Assembly: GCA_910579675.1 (NCBI GenBank)
Contig: CAJTUF010000016.1
Coordinates: forward strand, 23,038 to 76,980
Direction: 5' to 3'
DNA: 53,943 bases
Origin: an uncultured Muribaculaceae bacterium
GTDB lineage: Bacteria > Bacteroidota > Bacteroidia > Bacteroidales > Muribaculaceae
In this document: positions 29,201 through 38,400 of the stretch, one piece after another
Numbering within the stretch: position 1 is the first letter of the stretch
How the letters are laid out: the number at the start of each line of letters is the position of its first letter
Program-made: the position numbers and the translations under genes
Notes under the pieces: generated by a model
Database searches by the model: none
What the model saw: the letters and a program-made list of their open reading frames with translations, nothing else
Told to the model about the DNA's origin: nothing

Positions 29201-29301
29201 GCAACGACTTCGAGGCAGAGGAGTATCTGCGGTCGCTCCGCTCCAACTATCCCGGCTCAGAAACCGACATCATAGAGATGATCGACGAGCGCCTCAAGTA
29301 A
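26299..29301 (+). CDS. Periplasmic tetratricopeptide-repeat protein, 1000 residues
   Basis: This starts at the ATG at 26299, which opens the signal peptide MTYRNILAAMGAAFALWIAS ending near DASA. The rest is an almost unbroken series of TPR-like helix pairs, with recurrent A-x-x-x-Y/F and G/A-x-x-x-x-A patterns (for example YYSRGDNENALAAARKVL and YNLGYALWGEEKYDEAADVF), a scaffold for protein partners. No catalytic motif is seen. It is the first gene of a plus-strand operon; the outer-membrane barrel gene begins 23 bases after its stop. Pairing suggests the two proteins work together at the outer membrane, but that is inference. Confidence 0.85.
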   Translation: MTYRNILAAMGAAFALWIASPDASAQINLPDAPGFIDRAAAMATDDNARGTIDQSLRALALYPSVSQAEDAAYLKAIAALRERDASAPSLLEAYAAEYPESPRAARVRMAVGDWYFAARDYAAAMRCYSAITPRELNDADALELRYRTAYCHMLLADYTTARNLFEEVSRSSHAGEYGPASVFYLGYIDYREGNTDGALRRFKAVSSDPEVADVAQIYLAQIYYSRGDNENALAAARKVLKSPLAAFHPEARRIAGESLYNLGRSEEAVPLLWVYAQAVEEPAPSALYILGTDEYQAGRYKEAATLLNRVASDPSAMGQSASLFLGQAYLKSGNLNSALLAFERAMNSDYDAAVAETAAYNHAVAGIDGGQVPFGSSVAALERFLNRYPDSNYAPQVEEYIVNGYMTDRNYEAALASIDRLRRPSDRIKAARQRVVYALGTREYGEGKYQSAINRFKEVASQTGNPYDASVARSGKLWQGMSELAIDRPHDAASTLRGYISSAPRNDADLPVAQYNLGYALWGEEKYDEAADVFGKVGTNAAVASRLRADAYARVGDALYHNLDYAAAAAQYAEAVALNPSAADYALYQEAIMTGLQRDHKGKISLLDDFAARFPTSALRPDALLEKAESQVALGDNEAAIATYESLTELYPSAAAARQGRLRMAVTRANAGQTDRAVADYRALVEEYPTSPEARMAIDDLKRIYTDRGDVATLTGWLSSVKDAPELDPSELDRLAFASAEKEYMESDKTDRLAAYLKDYPQGTNYPRALYYMAEASALDNDYPQAYTYAEMLLSRYPDSESAPDALLIRADAEAAQGKTEAALASYTDLEARAANPSQLTRARLGRLRAATDLSRSEEALEAADRILASTAAGTPDRNEVLMTRGLALDRLGRHDEAYAQWDELIKAAPDDISAARAAVARSASMLGQGRTAEAHTTIDAFINSNPPSQYWLARGFIILSDILRAEGNDFEAEEYLRSLRSNYPGSETDIIEMIDERLK

Positions 29302-29324
29302 CACACCTGCTTTAAATTAGGGAC

Positions 29325-31100
29325 ATGACAAACAAGACAACAATCATAATATCGCTCCTGAGCGCAGTGTGTGCGCTCCCTGCCGCCGCGCAGGTGTCGA
29401 AAGAGATAACCGTGGAGCGCGAGGTGGTGGCAACCCTGCGCGAAGTGTCGCCTATGACCTTCACCCCTTCGGTGGCCCTCCCCGCTGTTGAAAAACCTAC
29501 TCTCACCTATAGCGAGCGCACCATCACGGCGCGCATCCCCGCCCTCTTCGGGCTTCTTGAGCCGGCGGCTGTGGCCGACAGCATCGCTGCATCGCCTTGG
29601 CGCGGATATGCCGCGCTGGGTTATTTCCCTGCCTTCAATCTCGGAGCATCGGCCGGATACCGCATCATCGACACCCGCCGCACGGCGCTCGATGCCTGGA
29701 TGCAATATGACGGCAACAGCTATAATGTAGACCGCGGGATATTGACCGACCATGATCTTCCCGAAGATGCCTCGCGTAGCGTCAAGAGCCAGAATGTGGC
29801 GCTCGGGTTCAGACTCGGGCAAGCCATAGGACGGCACGGACACCTCGGACTGGGGCTCTCCTATGCTCTCGACCATTTCAACAACCCGTTTGCGCCTACG
29901 ATTGTCGGTGCCCCCCACAACCAGTCGCTCCACCGGGTGGATGCCGATGCTATCTTCTCTTCGCGCACCAATGATCTCGGCTACTCGCTCGGACTTGACT
30001 ATAACCTCTTTTCCTTTGCCAATGGCTTTGACCAAAGGTATGATGAGATCAACCCTGTGCGCGAAAACCGCGTCGGGCTCAAGGGAGCCCTCTTTGCCGA
30101 CATTGATGAGAAGAGCTCATACCGTCTTGACATTGATGCCTCGATGCTCTCGATGAGCCAGGCCGCTGCGCCTCCGATGATATGGACTACCTCGGGATCG
30201 GCCCTCGATTATCTCACCAAGCGCGACGGCAAGACCTCGGGTCTGGTCACCATCACCCCAGCCTACCGCTATGGCGCAGAGCATTTCAGAGTGAAGATCG
30301 GTGCGCGCCTCGATCTCAGCTTCAACGATGGCAAGTTTTTCCATATAGCTCCTGATGTGAAGGCAGTGTGGACCCCTTCGGGATTTTTCGCACTCTATGG
30401 CCGGGCCGGTGGCGGCGAGCACCAGAACACTATGGGCAGCCTCTATGCCGTAGACCGTTTTATCGCCCCGAGTTTCTTCTACTCCAACTCACATGTGCCC
30501 ATCGAGGCCGAGGCGGGTCTGCGCGTGGGCCCCTTCCGCGGCGCTTCGCTCAACCTGTCGGCCCACTATGCAGTGGCCAACGACTGGCTCATGCCGTTTG
30601 CCAAATCCACAGGCTATGTGCTGTTTGGCGCCACTGATGTGCGCGGATGGCAATTCCAGGCGGTAGCCAGCTATTCTTACCGCAACATGGCCACTCTTTC
30701 GGTCAAGGGCATCCTGAGTCCCGTGGCCGAGAAAAAGGTGACCCGCTGCTACTACACCAATCTCGACCACGCCCGCTATGTGCTTGACACCGAGCTGACC
30801 CTTCACCCGATGGAGCAGCTCGACATCCTTGTGGGTTATGAGCTGCGTGCATCCCGCTCCATGCGCTGGCATGAGGAAGGTGAGATGTTTGACTACGATG
30901 TGTGGATTCCCGGCGCCTACGACTATAAGATACGCATGAAAAATCTGGCCAATCTCCGAGTGGGGGCCTCGTGGCGTTTCACACCCGCTTTCACCCTCTT
31001 TGGCCGCGTGGAAAATATTCTCAACCGCACCACTTCATCCTTTTCACTCATCCCCTCGCAGGGTGTGAAAGGACTCATCGGGGTGGCTTATAAATTCTGA
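29325..31100 (+). CDS. Outer-membrane beta-barrel protein lacking a plug domain
   Basis: This 591-residue protein has a signal peptide (MTNKTTIIISLLSAVCALPAAAQ) and then about 80 residues of a short N-terminal region (KEITVEREVVATLREVSP) leading straight into amphipathic strands. The C-terminus VKGLIGVAYKF ends in Phe, the usual barrel insertion signal. The strands resemble the barrel half of TonB-dependent receptors (late YDYKIRMKNLANLRVGASW and LFGRVENILNRTTS), yet no plug domain or carboxypeptidase-like domain is visible. It is encoded between the TPR gene and the mannosyltransferase. Transported substrate, if any, is unknown. Confidence 0.8.
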   Translation: MTNKTTIIISLLSAVCALPAAAQVSKEITVEREVVATLREVSPMTFTPSVALPAVEKPTLTYSERTITARIPALFGLLEPAAVADSIAASPWRGYAALGYFPAFNLGASAGYRIIDTRRTALDAWMQYDGNSYNVDRGILTDHDLPEDASRSVKSQNVALGFRLGQAIGRHGHLGLGLSYALDHFNNPFAPTIVGAPHNQSLHRVDADAIFSSRTNDLGYSLGLDYNLFSFANGFDQRYDEINPVRENRVGLKGALFADIDEKSSYRLDIDASMLSMSQAAAPPMIWTTSGSALDYLTKRDGKTSGLVTITPAYRYGAEHFRVKIGARLDLSFNDGKFFHIAPDVKAVWTPSGFFALYGRAGGGEHQNTMGSLYAVDRFIAPSFFYSNSHVPIEAEAGLRVGPFRGASLNLSAHYAVANDWLMPFAKSTGYVLFGATDVRGWQFQAVASYSYRNMATLSVKGILSPVAEKKVTRCYYTNLDHARYVLDTELTLHPMEQLDILVGYELRASRSMRWHEEGEMFDYDVWIPGAYDYKIRMKNLANLRVGASWRFTPAFTLFGRVENILNRTTSSFSLIPSQGVKGLIGVAYKF

Positions 31101-31109
31101 TCAAGCGCC

Positions 31110-31865
31110 ATGGCCAACGATTCGCTCGTAATCATACCCACCTACAACGAAAAAGAGAATATATCGGCGATAGTGGATGCTGTGATGCAACTCCCCATTC
31201 CGGCCGATATTCTGGTGATCGACGATGGCTCGCCCGACGGCACAGCCGATATTGTGCGCGACAAGATGAAGGAGTATCCGGGCCGCATCCATATGGTGGA
31301 GCGACAGGGAAAGCTCGGACTCGGCACTGCCTACATTGCCGGATTCAAGTGGGCTCTGGAGCGCAGCCAGTATGAATATATCTTTGAGATGGATGCCGAC
31401 TTCAGCCACGCTCCGGCCGATCTGGTCAAGCTGCGTGAGGCCTGTGCCACCGAGGGGGCCGACATGGCTGTAGGCAGCCGCTACATCACCGGCGTGAATG
31501 TGGTCAACTGGCCTATGGGCCGCGTGCTCATGAGCTATTATGCCTCGGCATATGTGAGGATTGTCACAGGTATGCCTGTGCGCGACACCACAGCCGGTTT
31601 TGCCTGCTACACACGCCGGGTGCTGGCCGCCCTGCCGCTCGACAATATCCGCTTCAAGGGCTACGCATTCCAGATAGAGATGAAATTTCTCACCCATAAG
31701 TATGGGTTCAAGATCAAGGAGGTGCCGATAGTGTTTGTCAACCGAGTGCTCGGCACCAGCAAGATGAGCTCCGGCATCTTCTCGGAAGCTTTCATCGGAG
31801 TGCTCCGTCTCAAAGCATCGAGCCTCTTTACCAAATATCCCGACTATTCACGCAAAGATCAGTAA
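31110..31865 (+). CDS. Polyprenol-phosphate mannosyltransferase-like GT2 (DPM1 type)
   Basis: This 251-residue cytoplasmic-face enzyme transfers a sugar, usually mannose from GDP-mannose, to polyprenyl phosphate. GT2 motifs are complete: VIPTYNEKENI, LVIDDGSPDGTADI, and the metal-binding MDADFSH at about residues 91-97, followed by GSRYITG. There is no C-terminal membrane domain, as in single-domain bacterial dolichol-phosphate-mannose synthases. It starts 9 bases after the barrel gene and is followed 5 bases later by pyrC. Confidence 0.9.
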   Translation: MANDSLVIIPTYNEKENISAIVDAVMQLPIPADILVIDDGSPDGTADIVRDKMKEYPGRIHMVERQGKLGLGTAYIAGFKWALERSQYEYIFEMDADFSHAPADLVKLREACATEGADMAVGSRYITGVNVVNWPMGRVLMSYYASAYVRIVTGMPVRDTTAGFACYTRRVLAALPLDNIRFKGYAFQIEMKFLTHKYGFKIKEVPIVFVNRVLGTSKMSSGIFSEAFIGVLRLKASSLFTKYPDYSRKDQ

Positions 31866-31870
31866 CCTCC

Positions 31871-33247
31871 ATGCTTATAATCCATAATGCCCGCATAGCC
31901 GGGACCAATCCCAAGGGCCCGGCTCCAGTGATCGAGAAGGGTTATGTCGCCGTCGAGGGCGACACCATCGTCAAGGTGGGTGAGGACGCGGCTCCGGCCG
32001 AACTCCTTGCCACCCCCGGCGCCACTGTGGTTGATGCCACCGGGCGCCTCCTGATGCCAGGAGTGATCGACACTCATGTTCATTTCCGCGATCCGGGATT
32101 GACCCACAAGGGCGACATGGCCACGGAGAGTGCAGCGGCTGTAGCCGGCGGAGTGACTTCGTTCCTCGATATGCCCAACACCAAGCCGCTCACGGTGACT
32201 GTGAAAGCATGGGAGGAGAAGATGGCGCGTGCCGCCGAAGTGTCGACCGCCAACTATGGCTTCTTCATCGGGGCTACCGACTCCAATCTCGACAGCGAGC
32301 TGCTGCGGGCCGACTATACCCGTGTGGCCGGTGTGAAACTCTTCCTCGGCTCCTCTACCGGGGGAATGCTCGTGGAAGGTGGCGACATGATACGCCGCAT
32401 CATGAGTGAGGTGCCTGCCATCATAGCGGTTCATGCCGAGGATGAAGCCACCATACGCCGCAACCGCGAGGCGCTGGTGGCCCGCTACGGCGAGGAGCTG
32501 CCAATCGATTGCCACCCGGTGATACGCGACCATGATGCTTGCATGGAGGCCACAAGCCGCGCTGTGGCGCTGGCCCGCGAGACAGGTGCGCGCCTCCACG
32601 TGTGCCATCTGTCGACCTCCGATGAGCTCCGCCTTTTCTCGGCGGGCCCGGTGGAGAACAAGCGCATCACAGCCGAGACATGCCCCCAGTATCTCATTTT
32701 CTCCGACGAACAGTATCAGATGCTCGGGTCGCGCATCAAGTGCAATCCGGCCATCAAGCGGCCTACCGATCGCGACGATCTGCGCTTTGCCCTGTCGCAC
32801 GACGTGATCGACACAATAGCCACAGACCATGCGCCGCATATCCTTGCCGAGAAGCAGGGCACGGCACTCACTGCCGCCTCGGGCATGCCATCGGTGCAGT
32901 GGGCACTTCCGGTGATGATGCAGACCGTGGCCGAGGGGTGGTTTTCGCTCCCTACCATCGTCTTAAAGATGTGTACGGCCCCTGCGCTGCTCTATGGCAT
33001 AGAGGGTCGCGGAGCCCTCGTGGAGGGTTACAAGGCCGATATGGTGTTATTCGACACCGATGCCGAGCCGTGGCGCATCACCGATGAAGCGTGCATAGGC
33101 CGCGCCGGCTGGACACCTTATGCCGGCCTTGAGATCAACGGCCGCGTAGATGCCACCTGGGTCAATGGCCGCATGGTCTACTCGGGCGGAGTGGTGCATC
33201 CGGCTCCCTCGGCCGCTCAACCCCTGCGCTTCGCTCCCCGCAGCTGA
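31871..33247 (+). CDS. pyrC: Dihydroorotase
   Basis: This 458-residue metalloenzyme makes dihydroorotate from carbamoyl-aspartate in pyrimidine synthesis. Amidohydrolase motifs are present: DTHVHFRDPG (metal histidines), DMPNTKP, HAEDE, CHLST and ATDHAPH (catalytic Asp). GVKLFLGSSTGGM is the conserved active-site loop. Length and motif spacing match the class I (type I) enzymes. It is last in the TPR/barrel/GT2/pyrC operon and is followed by a strong terminator, so it appears to share transcription with unrelated envelope genes. Confidence 0.95.
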   Translation: MLIIHNARIAGTNPKGPAPVIEKGYVAVEGDTIVKVGEDAAPAELLATPGATVVDATGRLLMPGVIDTHVHFRDPGLTHKGDMATESAAAVAGGVTSFLDMPNTKPLTVTVKAWEEKMARAAEVSTANYGFFIGATDSNLDSELLRADYTRVAGVKLFLGSSTGGMLVEGGDMIRRIMSEVPAIIAVHAEDEATIRRNREALVARYGEELPIDCHPVIRDHDACMEATSRAVALARETGARLHVCHLSTSDELRLFSAGPVENKRITAETCPQYLIFSDEQYQMLGSRIKCNPAIKRPTDRDDLRFALSHDVIDTIATDHAPHILAEKQGTALTAASGMPSVQWALPVMMQTVAEGWFSLPTIVLKMCTAPALLYGIEGRGALVEGYKADMVLFDTDAEPWRITDEACIGRAGWTPYAGLEINGRVDATWVNGRMVYSGGVVHPAPSAAQPLRFAPRS

Positions 33248-33281
33248 CTGCGCCGGGCCATTTATCGGGCCGACATAATAA

Positions 33282-33330
33282 GACCGGCCGCTCCTCGTGT
33301 CAGAGGGGCGGCCGGTCGGTTTCTATTTTA
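33282..33330. terminator. Bidirectional intrinsic terminator between pyrC and susD
   Basis: GACCGGCCGCTCCTC (33282-33296) pairs with GAGGGGCGGCCGGTC (33303-33317) with a 6-base loop and one G-T pair. A T-rich tract follows on the plus strand (GGTTTCTATTTTA). The minus side is also T-rich, so it can serve both convergent transcripts. Confidence 0.85.
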
Positions 33331-33362
33331 CCTTAAACCAATATCTGATGTGTGGGGTGAGG

Positions 33363-35462
33363 TCATTCGTTGCCTGCTGAGCCGAAGAGGGCTTCATAGC
33401 CCGGATTTTGTGTCAGCTCAGGATTCATGGTTATCTCATAGGTGGGAACCATCCAGAGATAGTAGGTGTCGAGCCAGCCTTTGCCGGTTGAGAGGGGGCT
33501 CGGATAGGTGTAGATCCAGCCCTTGCCTGGAGTGGTGTTTTGCGAGGAGGCATAGCCGGCGGTCTTTATCTCATTGTAGTCGACAAACGGACCGGTGTAG
33601 CGACCATTTCCGTAGGGGAAGTTGGATGCATCGACCCAGGCGCCACACGGCTGACGGTTGACATAGTAGGGGGCTTTATGCCAGCGGCGGATATCGTAGA
33701 ATGAGAATCCCTGACCGAAGAGCTCGACCATGCGCTCGCGGCGGATCTCCCAGAGCACGGGGTCTACCTCGTAGTTGGTAGAGGCATCGTAGTTGCGAGT
33801 CCAGGGAGCGGTGCCTTTATCGCGGTCGGGATCGAAGTTGGCGTCGATCTCGGCAACATTCATACGGGCCACCTCCACGCGGTCGCGGAGCTTGTTGATG
33901 GTCATGTCGGCCACCGACTGGTTAAACTGTCCGAGCTCGAAAGCTGCTTCTGCATAGTTGAGGAGCACCTCCTCGATGGTGAAGATAGGCTTGTCGGAGG
34001 TCTGGTAATAGTCGTTGGATCCCACTTCCCACGCGGTGTAGTGTTTCCAGAAGTAATAGCCTGTGAGGCAACGCATGTAGTTGTCGGTCTGGCTGTAGCT
34101 GGAGATGTTGGGCGCCGAGTGGCACATCGATCCGCCCCAGTTGTGGCCGGGGAGGCGCTTGGCTCCGAGCGATTCGTCGCCGGTGCCGTTGTCGCAGTAG
34201 ATGTTGGGCCCGAGGTAGTCGATGAATCGGTGGAACTTCTCGGCATACTCGTCGGTGATCACGAACGGGCCACCATTGAGATTTTCGCCGGGTTCCCACA
34301 TCGACCATTTCTTGAAAGTGGTGATATTGTCGGGGTTGGCATTGTTGACAATCTTGGCCTGAGCCGGTGGCTCGAAGTTGATGAGCAGGCGCGGGTCGCG
34401 GTTGTTGAAGTAGTCGTAGAGATCCTTGCCTTCGCCACCCTCAAATTCCGAAGAAGCGTTGTTGATGGGCTTGCCGTTTTTCATTAGGAACATGTCGACG
34501 GTGTGTTGCGGGGCGTCGCAGCGGTGGGCTTCGACGTGGATCAGGTCGCTGTAGCGGTGTTTGAGGAGGGTGTTGTATTCCTTAAACATGATTATGCCCG
34601 GCACTCCGGTGAGGTTTTCGGTAGTCATCACCTCATCGTAGCCTGCACCCGGATATTTGTTGAATCCCTTACCGGTGTAGAGGGTGGGGTAGGCAGTCAT
34701 GAGTTCCTGCGACACAGCGAGGCATTTAGTGAGATAGTTCTGCCACGGCTCGTCGAGGTTGTGGTAGCGGGCCCATGTGCCCTCGCGGAGGAGGAATCGG
34801 CTGAGGGCTGCGCGGCAGGCATTTGCAGTGACGGAGTTATCGCCATCCTGCGAGCAGTCGCCGATATTTTCTATTGCATATTCGAGGCGGGCAATGATGC
34901 TGTCGGCCACCTGCTTGCGGGGAGTGCGCGGACCGTAGGCCTCGGGGCTTTGGTCGGAGAGCACTTTGGTGATGTAGGGTATGTCGCCATACTTGTTGAC
35001 GAGCTCCATGTACCACCATGAGTGGAAGAAGTAGCCCACAGAGCGCCAGTGGCGTTTCTGGGCATCGTTCATCGAGCTGCCGTCGATATGTTCGAGCATG
35101 ATGTTGACGGTGCGGATGGGCGAGAAGTTCCAGTTGTCCGACTGGTTGGTAGTTGTGATGTTTTGCCAGGCGTAGGGGTTGTAGCTGTCTTCACGGTTGG
35201 TCATCAGACCGGAGTAGAAGTCGCTGTTCCACTGGGTAGTCCAGTAGTATGAGGCATTGTGGTTGGTCCAGATGCCGCTGTTGGTGAAGAGGCCATAACA
35301 ATTATATGTATAAGCCCTGAAGTTATCGTAGGTCTGGAAAGCGTTTTGGTCGGTCAGAGAGGTCTGGGGGTATTTCTCGAGGAAGTCGTCGTTGCATGAT
35401 GACAGGCCCGAGGCCCCGATGGCCATACCGATGACTGCTAATGCTGTATTGCGTAGTTTCAT
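33363..35462 (-). CDS. SusD/RagB-family outer-membrane glycan-binding lipoprotein
   Basis: This 699-residue surface lipoprotein captures nutrients for its SusC partner. The signal peptide ends in a lipobox LSSC (Cys23), followed by the typical NDDFLEKYPQTSLTDQNAF opening of SusD proteins. The N-terminal helical TPR-like part contains VGYFFHSWWYMELVNKYGDIPYI, and the C-terminal RagB/SusD region ends ELTQNPGYEALFG. At about 700 residues it is on the long side. It follows susC by 33 bases. The ligand cannot be told; no glycoside hydrolase or sulfatase is adjacent. Confidence 0.95.
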   Translation of the reverse strand: MKLRNTALAVIGMAIGASGLSSCNDDFLEKYPQTSLTDQNAFQTYDNFRAYTYNCYGLFTNSGIWTNHNASYYWTTQWNSDFYSGLMTNREDSYNPYAWQNITTTNQSDNWNFSPIRTVNIMLEHIDGSSMNDAQKRHWRSVGYFFHSWWYMELVNKYGDIPYITKVLSDQSPEAYGPRTPRKQVADSIIARLEYAIENIGDCSQDGDNSVTANACRAALSRFLLREGTWARYHNLDEPWQNYLTKCLAVSQELMTAYPTLYTGKGFNKYPGAGYDEVMTTENLTGVPGIIMFKEYNTLLKHRYSDLIHVEAHRCDAPQHTVDMFLMKNGKPINNASSEFEGGEGKDLYDYFNNRDPRLLINFEPPAQAKIVNNANPDNITTFKKWSMWEPGENLNGGPFVITDEYAEKFHRFIDYLGPNIYCDNGTGDESLGAKRLPGHNWGGSMCHSAPNISSYSQTDNYMRCLTGYYFWKHYTAWEVGSNDYYQTSDKPIFTIEEVLLNYAEAAFELGQFNQSVADMTINKLRDRVEVARMNVAEIDANFDPDRDKGTAPWTRNYDASTNYEVDPVLWEIRRERMVELFGQGFSFYDIRRWHKAPYYVNRQPCGAWVDASNFPYGNGRYTGPFVDYNEIKTAGYASSQNTTPGKGWIYTYPSPLSTGKGWLDTYYLWMVPTYEITMNPELTQNPGYEALFGSAGNE

Positions 35463-35495
35463 GATGATGATAGACGTGGTGTGGGTGGGGATGAT

Positions 35496-38400
35496 TTAGA
35501 AAGTGACGGAAGCACCTACTGACCAGGTGCGGTAGAAAGGATATGACCACGACATGCTCTCAGGGTCGTAGCCCTTGGGGAGCGATGTGAAGGTGTGGAG
35601 ATTTTCCACGCTGCCGTAGACTCTGAACTGGCTTATCGAGAGCTTGTTCATCCACTTTGCGGGGAAGGTGTATCCGAGGGTCAGATTCTTGATGCGGAGG
35701 TAGGCCGCATTCTGGAGATATTTGTCGCTGGTGCGGGTGTTGCTGCTCACGTTGCCTTCCTGTCCATAGATGCGGAAGAGCTTGGCGTCGGGGTTGGCGG
35801 CAACCATATAGTCGGGGCTCTCGGGGTCGTAGCTCTTGGCGGTCCAGTAGTCGGTCTGGTTGTAGTAGATGGGGTGGAACACACCGTCGGCACCTGCACC
35901 TCCGAAGGGGAACATGGCATGGCTTCCGAGCCAGTAGTCGCGCTTGCCCACGCCCTGAAGCATGATGTCGAGGTCGAAGCCTTTCCAGCTCACACCGGCG
36001 TTGGCGCCAAACTGGAAGCGCGAAGTAGAGTTGCCGATCACCTTGCGGTCGCCGGGATCATCCACGGTGCTTGCACCGGTGTTGATGATGCCGTCGCCGT
36101 TGAGATCCTTGAACTTCTCGTCGCCCGGGCGGACAATCACACCCTGGATCGAAGTGACACCCTCTTTGAGCTCCCAAGTGCCTTTGCGGGCCTTGTCGAT
36201 GTCGAAGTCGTCGATGGTGTAGTAGCCGTCGCTCACATAGCCCCATATCTGGTTGAGTTCGCGGCCTTCATACCACTGGCTGAGGGCGCCGGTCTTGTTG
36301 TCGAATTTGGTGATCTTCGACATATGGTCGTAGATGTTGAATCCTACGCGGTAGCTCCATTCGCCTATGCGGTCCTGCCAGTTGAGTGAGAGCTCGTAGC
36401 CGTCGGTACGCATATCTGCCACATTCTGCAGGGGAGCGGAAGCGCCAACGGTGGAGGGGAGCTCCGATCCGGCGGCGAGCATGCCCGAGGTAGAGCGGCG
36501 ATACCATTCGAAGGTACCGCGGAGGCGTCCGTTGAGCATACCGAAGTCGACACCTACGTTGAAGGTTTTGACAGTCTCCCAGGTGTAGTTGCCTCTGACG
36601 AGTCCGGGCACTCCGATCACGGTGACTTTATTTCCGCCGTCGAGCCATGTGGTCGACTGACCGATGCTCATGTTGGCCACAAAACCGTAGGGGGAGATGG
36701 CCTGGTTGCCGATTGAGCCGTAGGAGAGGCGGGGCTTGAGCTCGTCGAGCCAGCTTCGGGTGCCCTCCATGAAGCTCTCCTGAGTCACGCGCCATGCGGC
36801 CGACACCGAGGGGAAGAAGCCGAAACGGTTGCTTTTAGGAAATTTCGATGATCCGTCGTAGCGACCGCTGAGGGTGAGGAGATAGCGCTCGTCGAAGTTG
36901 TAGGTGATACGTCCGAAGCCACCTCGGATGGTGTATTCGGAGTAGCTCTCATTGATGGTCTTCTCGCCGGTGCCACCGCCGAATGAGGGCACTGTGATCA
37001 CCGCCTGCCCTTGTATGGATGGGTAGAGGCGCGAGTAGCTGTAGCTCTCCTGGTTGAAGCCGAGCATCACAGTGAAGTGGTTCTTGCCCAGATCGAGGAG
37101 ATAGTTGGTGTAGAGGTTGAGAGCGTTGTACTTGGTGAGATCCTTGCAGATGCCGTAGACATCTTTGGTGGGATCGGTGGGATAGGTTTTCTTGGCGAGC
37201 TGCACGTCGGCATAGGTTATCACGCCGGTGTAGGTCTTGTAGTCGTAGGTGTCCTGATTGTAGGTGTATTCGCCTGTTATAGTCCAGTTTTTGAGGGGCT
37301 TGAGGATGGTTTTCACCTGAATGCGGGGTATCGAGTGGGTGTTGTTGGCCACGGGTGATACCATATAGGAGTTTTTGGGTGAGTCGATGATGAGATCCTC
37401 GTCGCTGTTGGTAAGGAAGTCGGCGGGCATGTATCCGTCGACAGGATACCAGGAGATAAGGCGTGTGGCGTAGGGGTCGCGTATATTGCCGGCCAGACCT
37501 GTGTTTTTGGTGTGGGTGTAAAACATATTGAGCTCCTGAGTGTACCAGTCGGTGATATCGGCTGAGATGAAGGAGCTTATGGCCTTGCGCACGTAGAGAT
37601 CCTTGTCGGTGATCAGGGGGCCGTTTTCGCGGCTGTAGTTTCCGGCCATGCGGAAGCGTATCTTCTGGGTGCCACCCGACACTGCCACATTATGGTTGGA
37701 GAGTGCGCCGGTGCCGAGGATCGCGCCCTGCACGTCGCTCTCCTTCAGGTAGTAGATGCGGCCGTCGGTGTGCTTGTAGATACCGTTGTCGTAGACACCT
37801 TCGAGCGACCCGTTGCGGTATTGGCCTATGAGTTCTTCCCATGTGTCGAGGTTGCCGTCGCCGGCCCAGTACTGGTTGGAGTATCCGGCCTCGCGGTAGG
37901 CCGAGATGTAGTCGAGCAGTGGAGCCTGCTCGGGGCGGTTGAGCGAGCGCTCCCAGCCCTGTGAGAAGCTGTAGGTGAGATTGAAGCGGGTGTCCTCTTT
38001 AGGACGCTTGGTGGTGACGAGTACCACGCCGGCTGCCGCGCGGGCGCCATAGATAGCAGCAGCAGAGGCGTCTTTGAGCACGGTCACTGTCTCGATATCG
38101 TCGGGGCTGAGCTGCGATATGCTGCCCTCTACGTTGTCGATGAGCACGAGCGGGCTGCCTCCGTTGATGGAGAGATCGCCGCGGATGTTGATGTTTTTGC
38201 TCTGTCCGGGGCCCGAGCTGCCGCTGATCATGAGGCCGGGGATGGCACCCTGGAGCGCTGCCGCAGCATTGATCACCGGACGGTCGCCGAGCACTTTGTC
38301 CATGCTTACCTGCGAAACGGAGCCTGTGAGGTCGGATTTTTTCTGAACGCCGAAGCCAATCACGACTACCTCGTCGAGTGCGCTCGAATTTGGCTCCATC

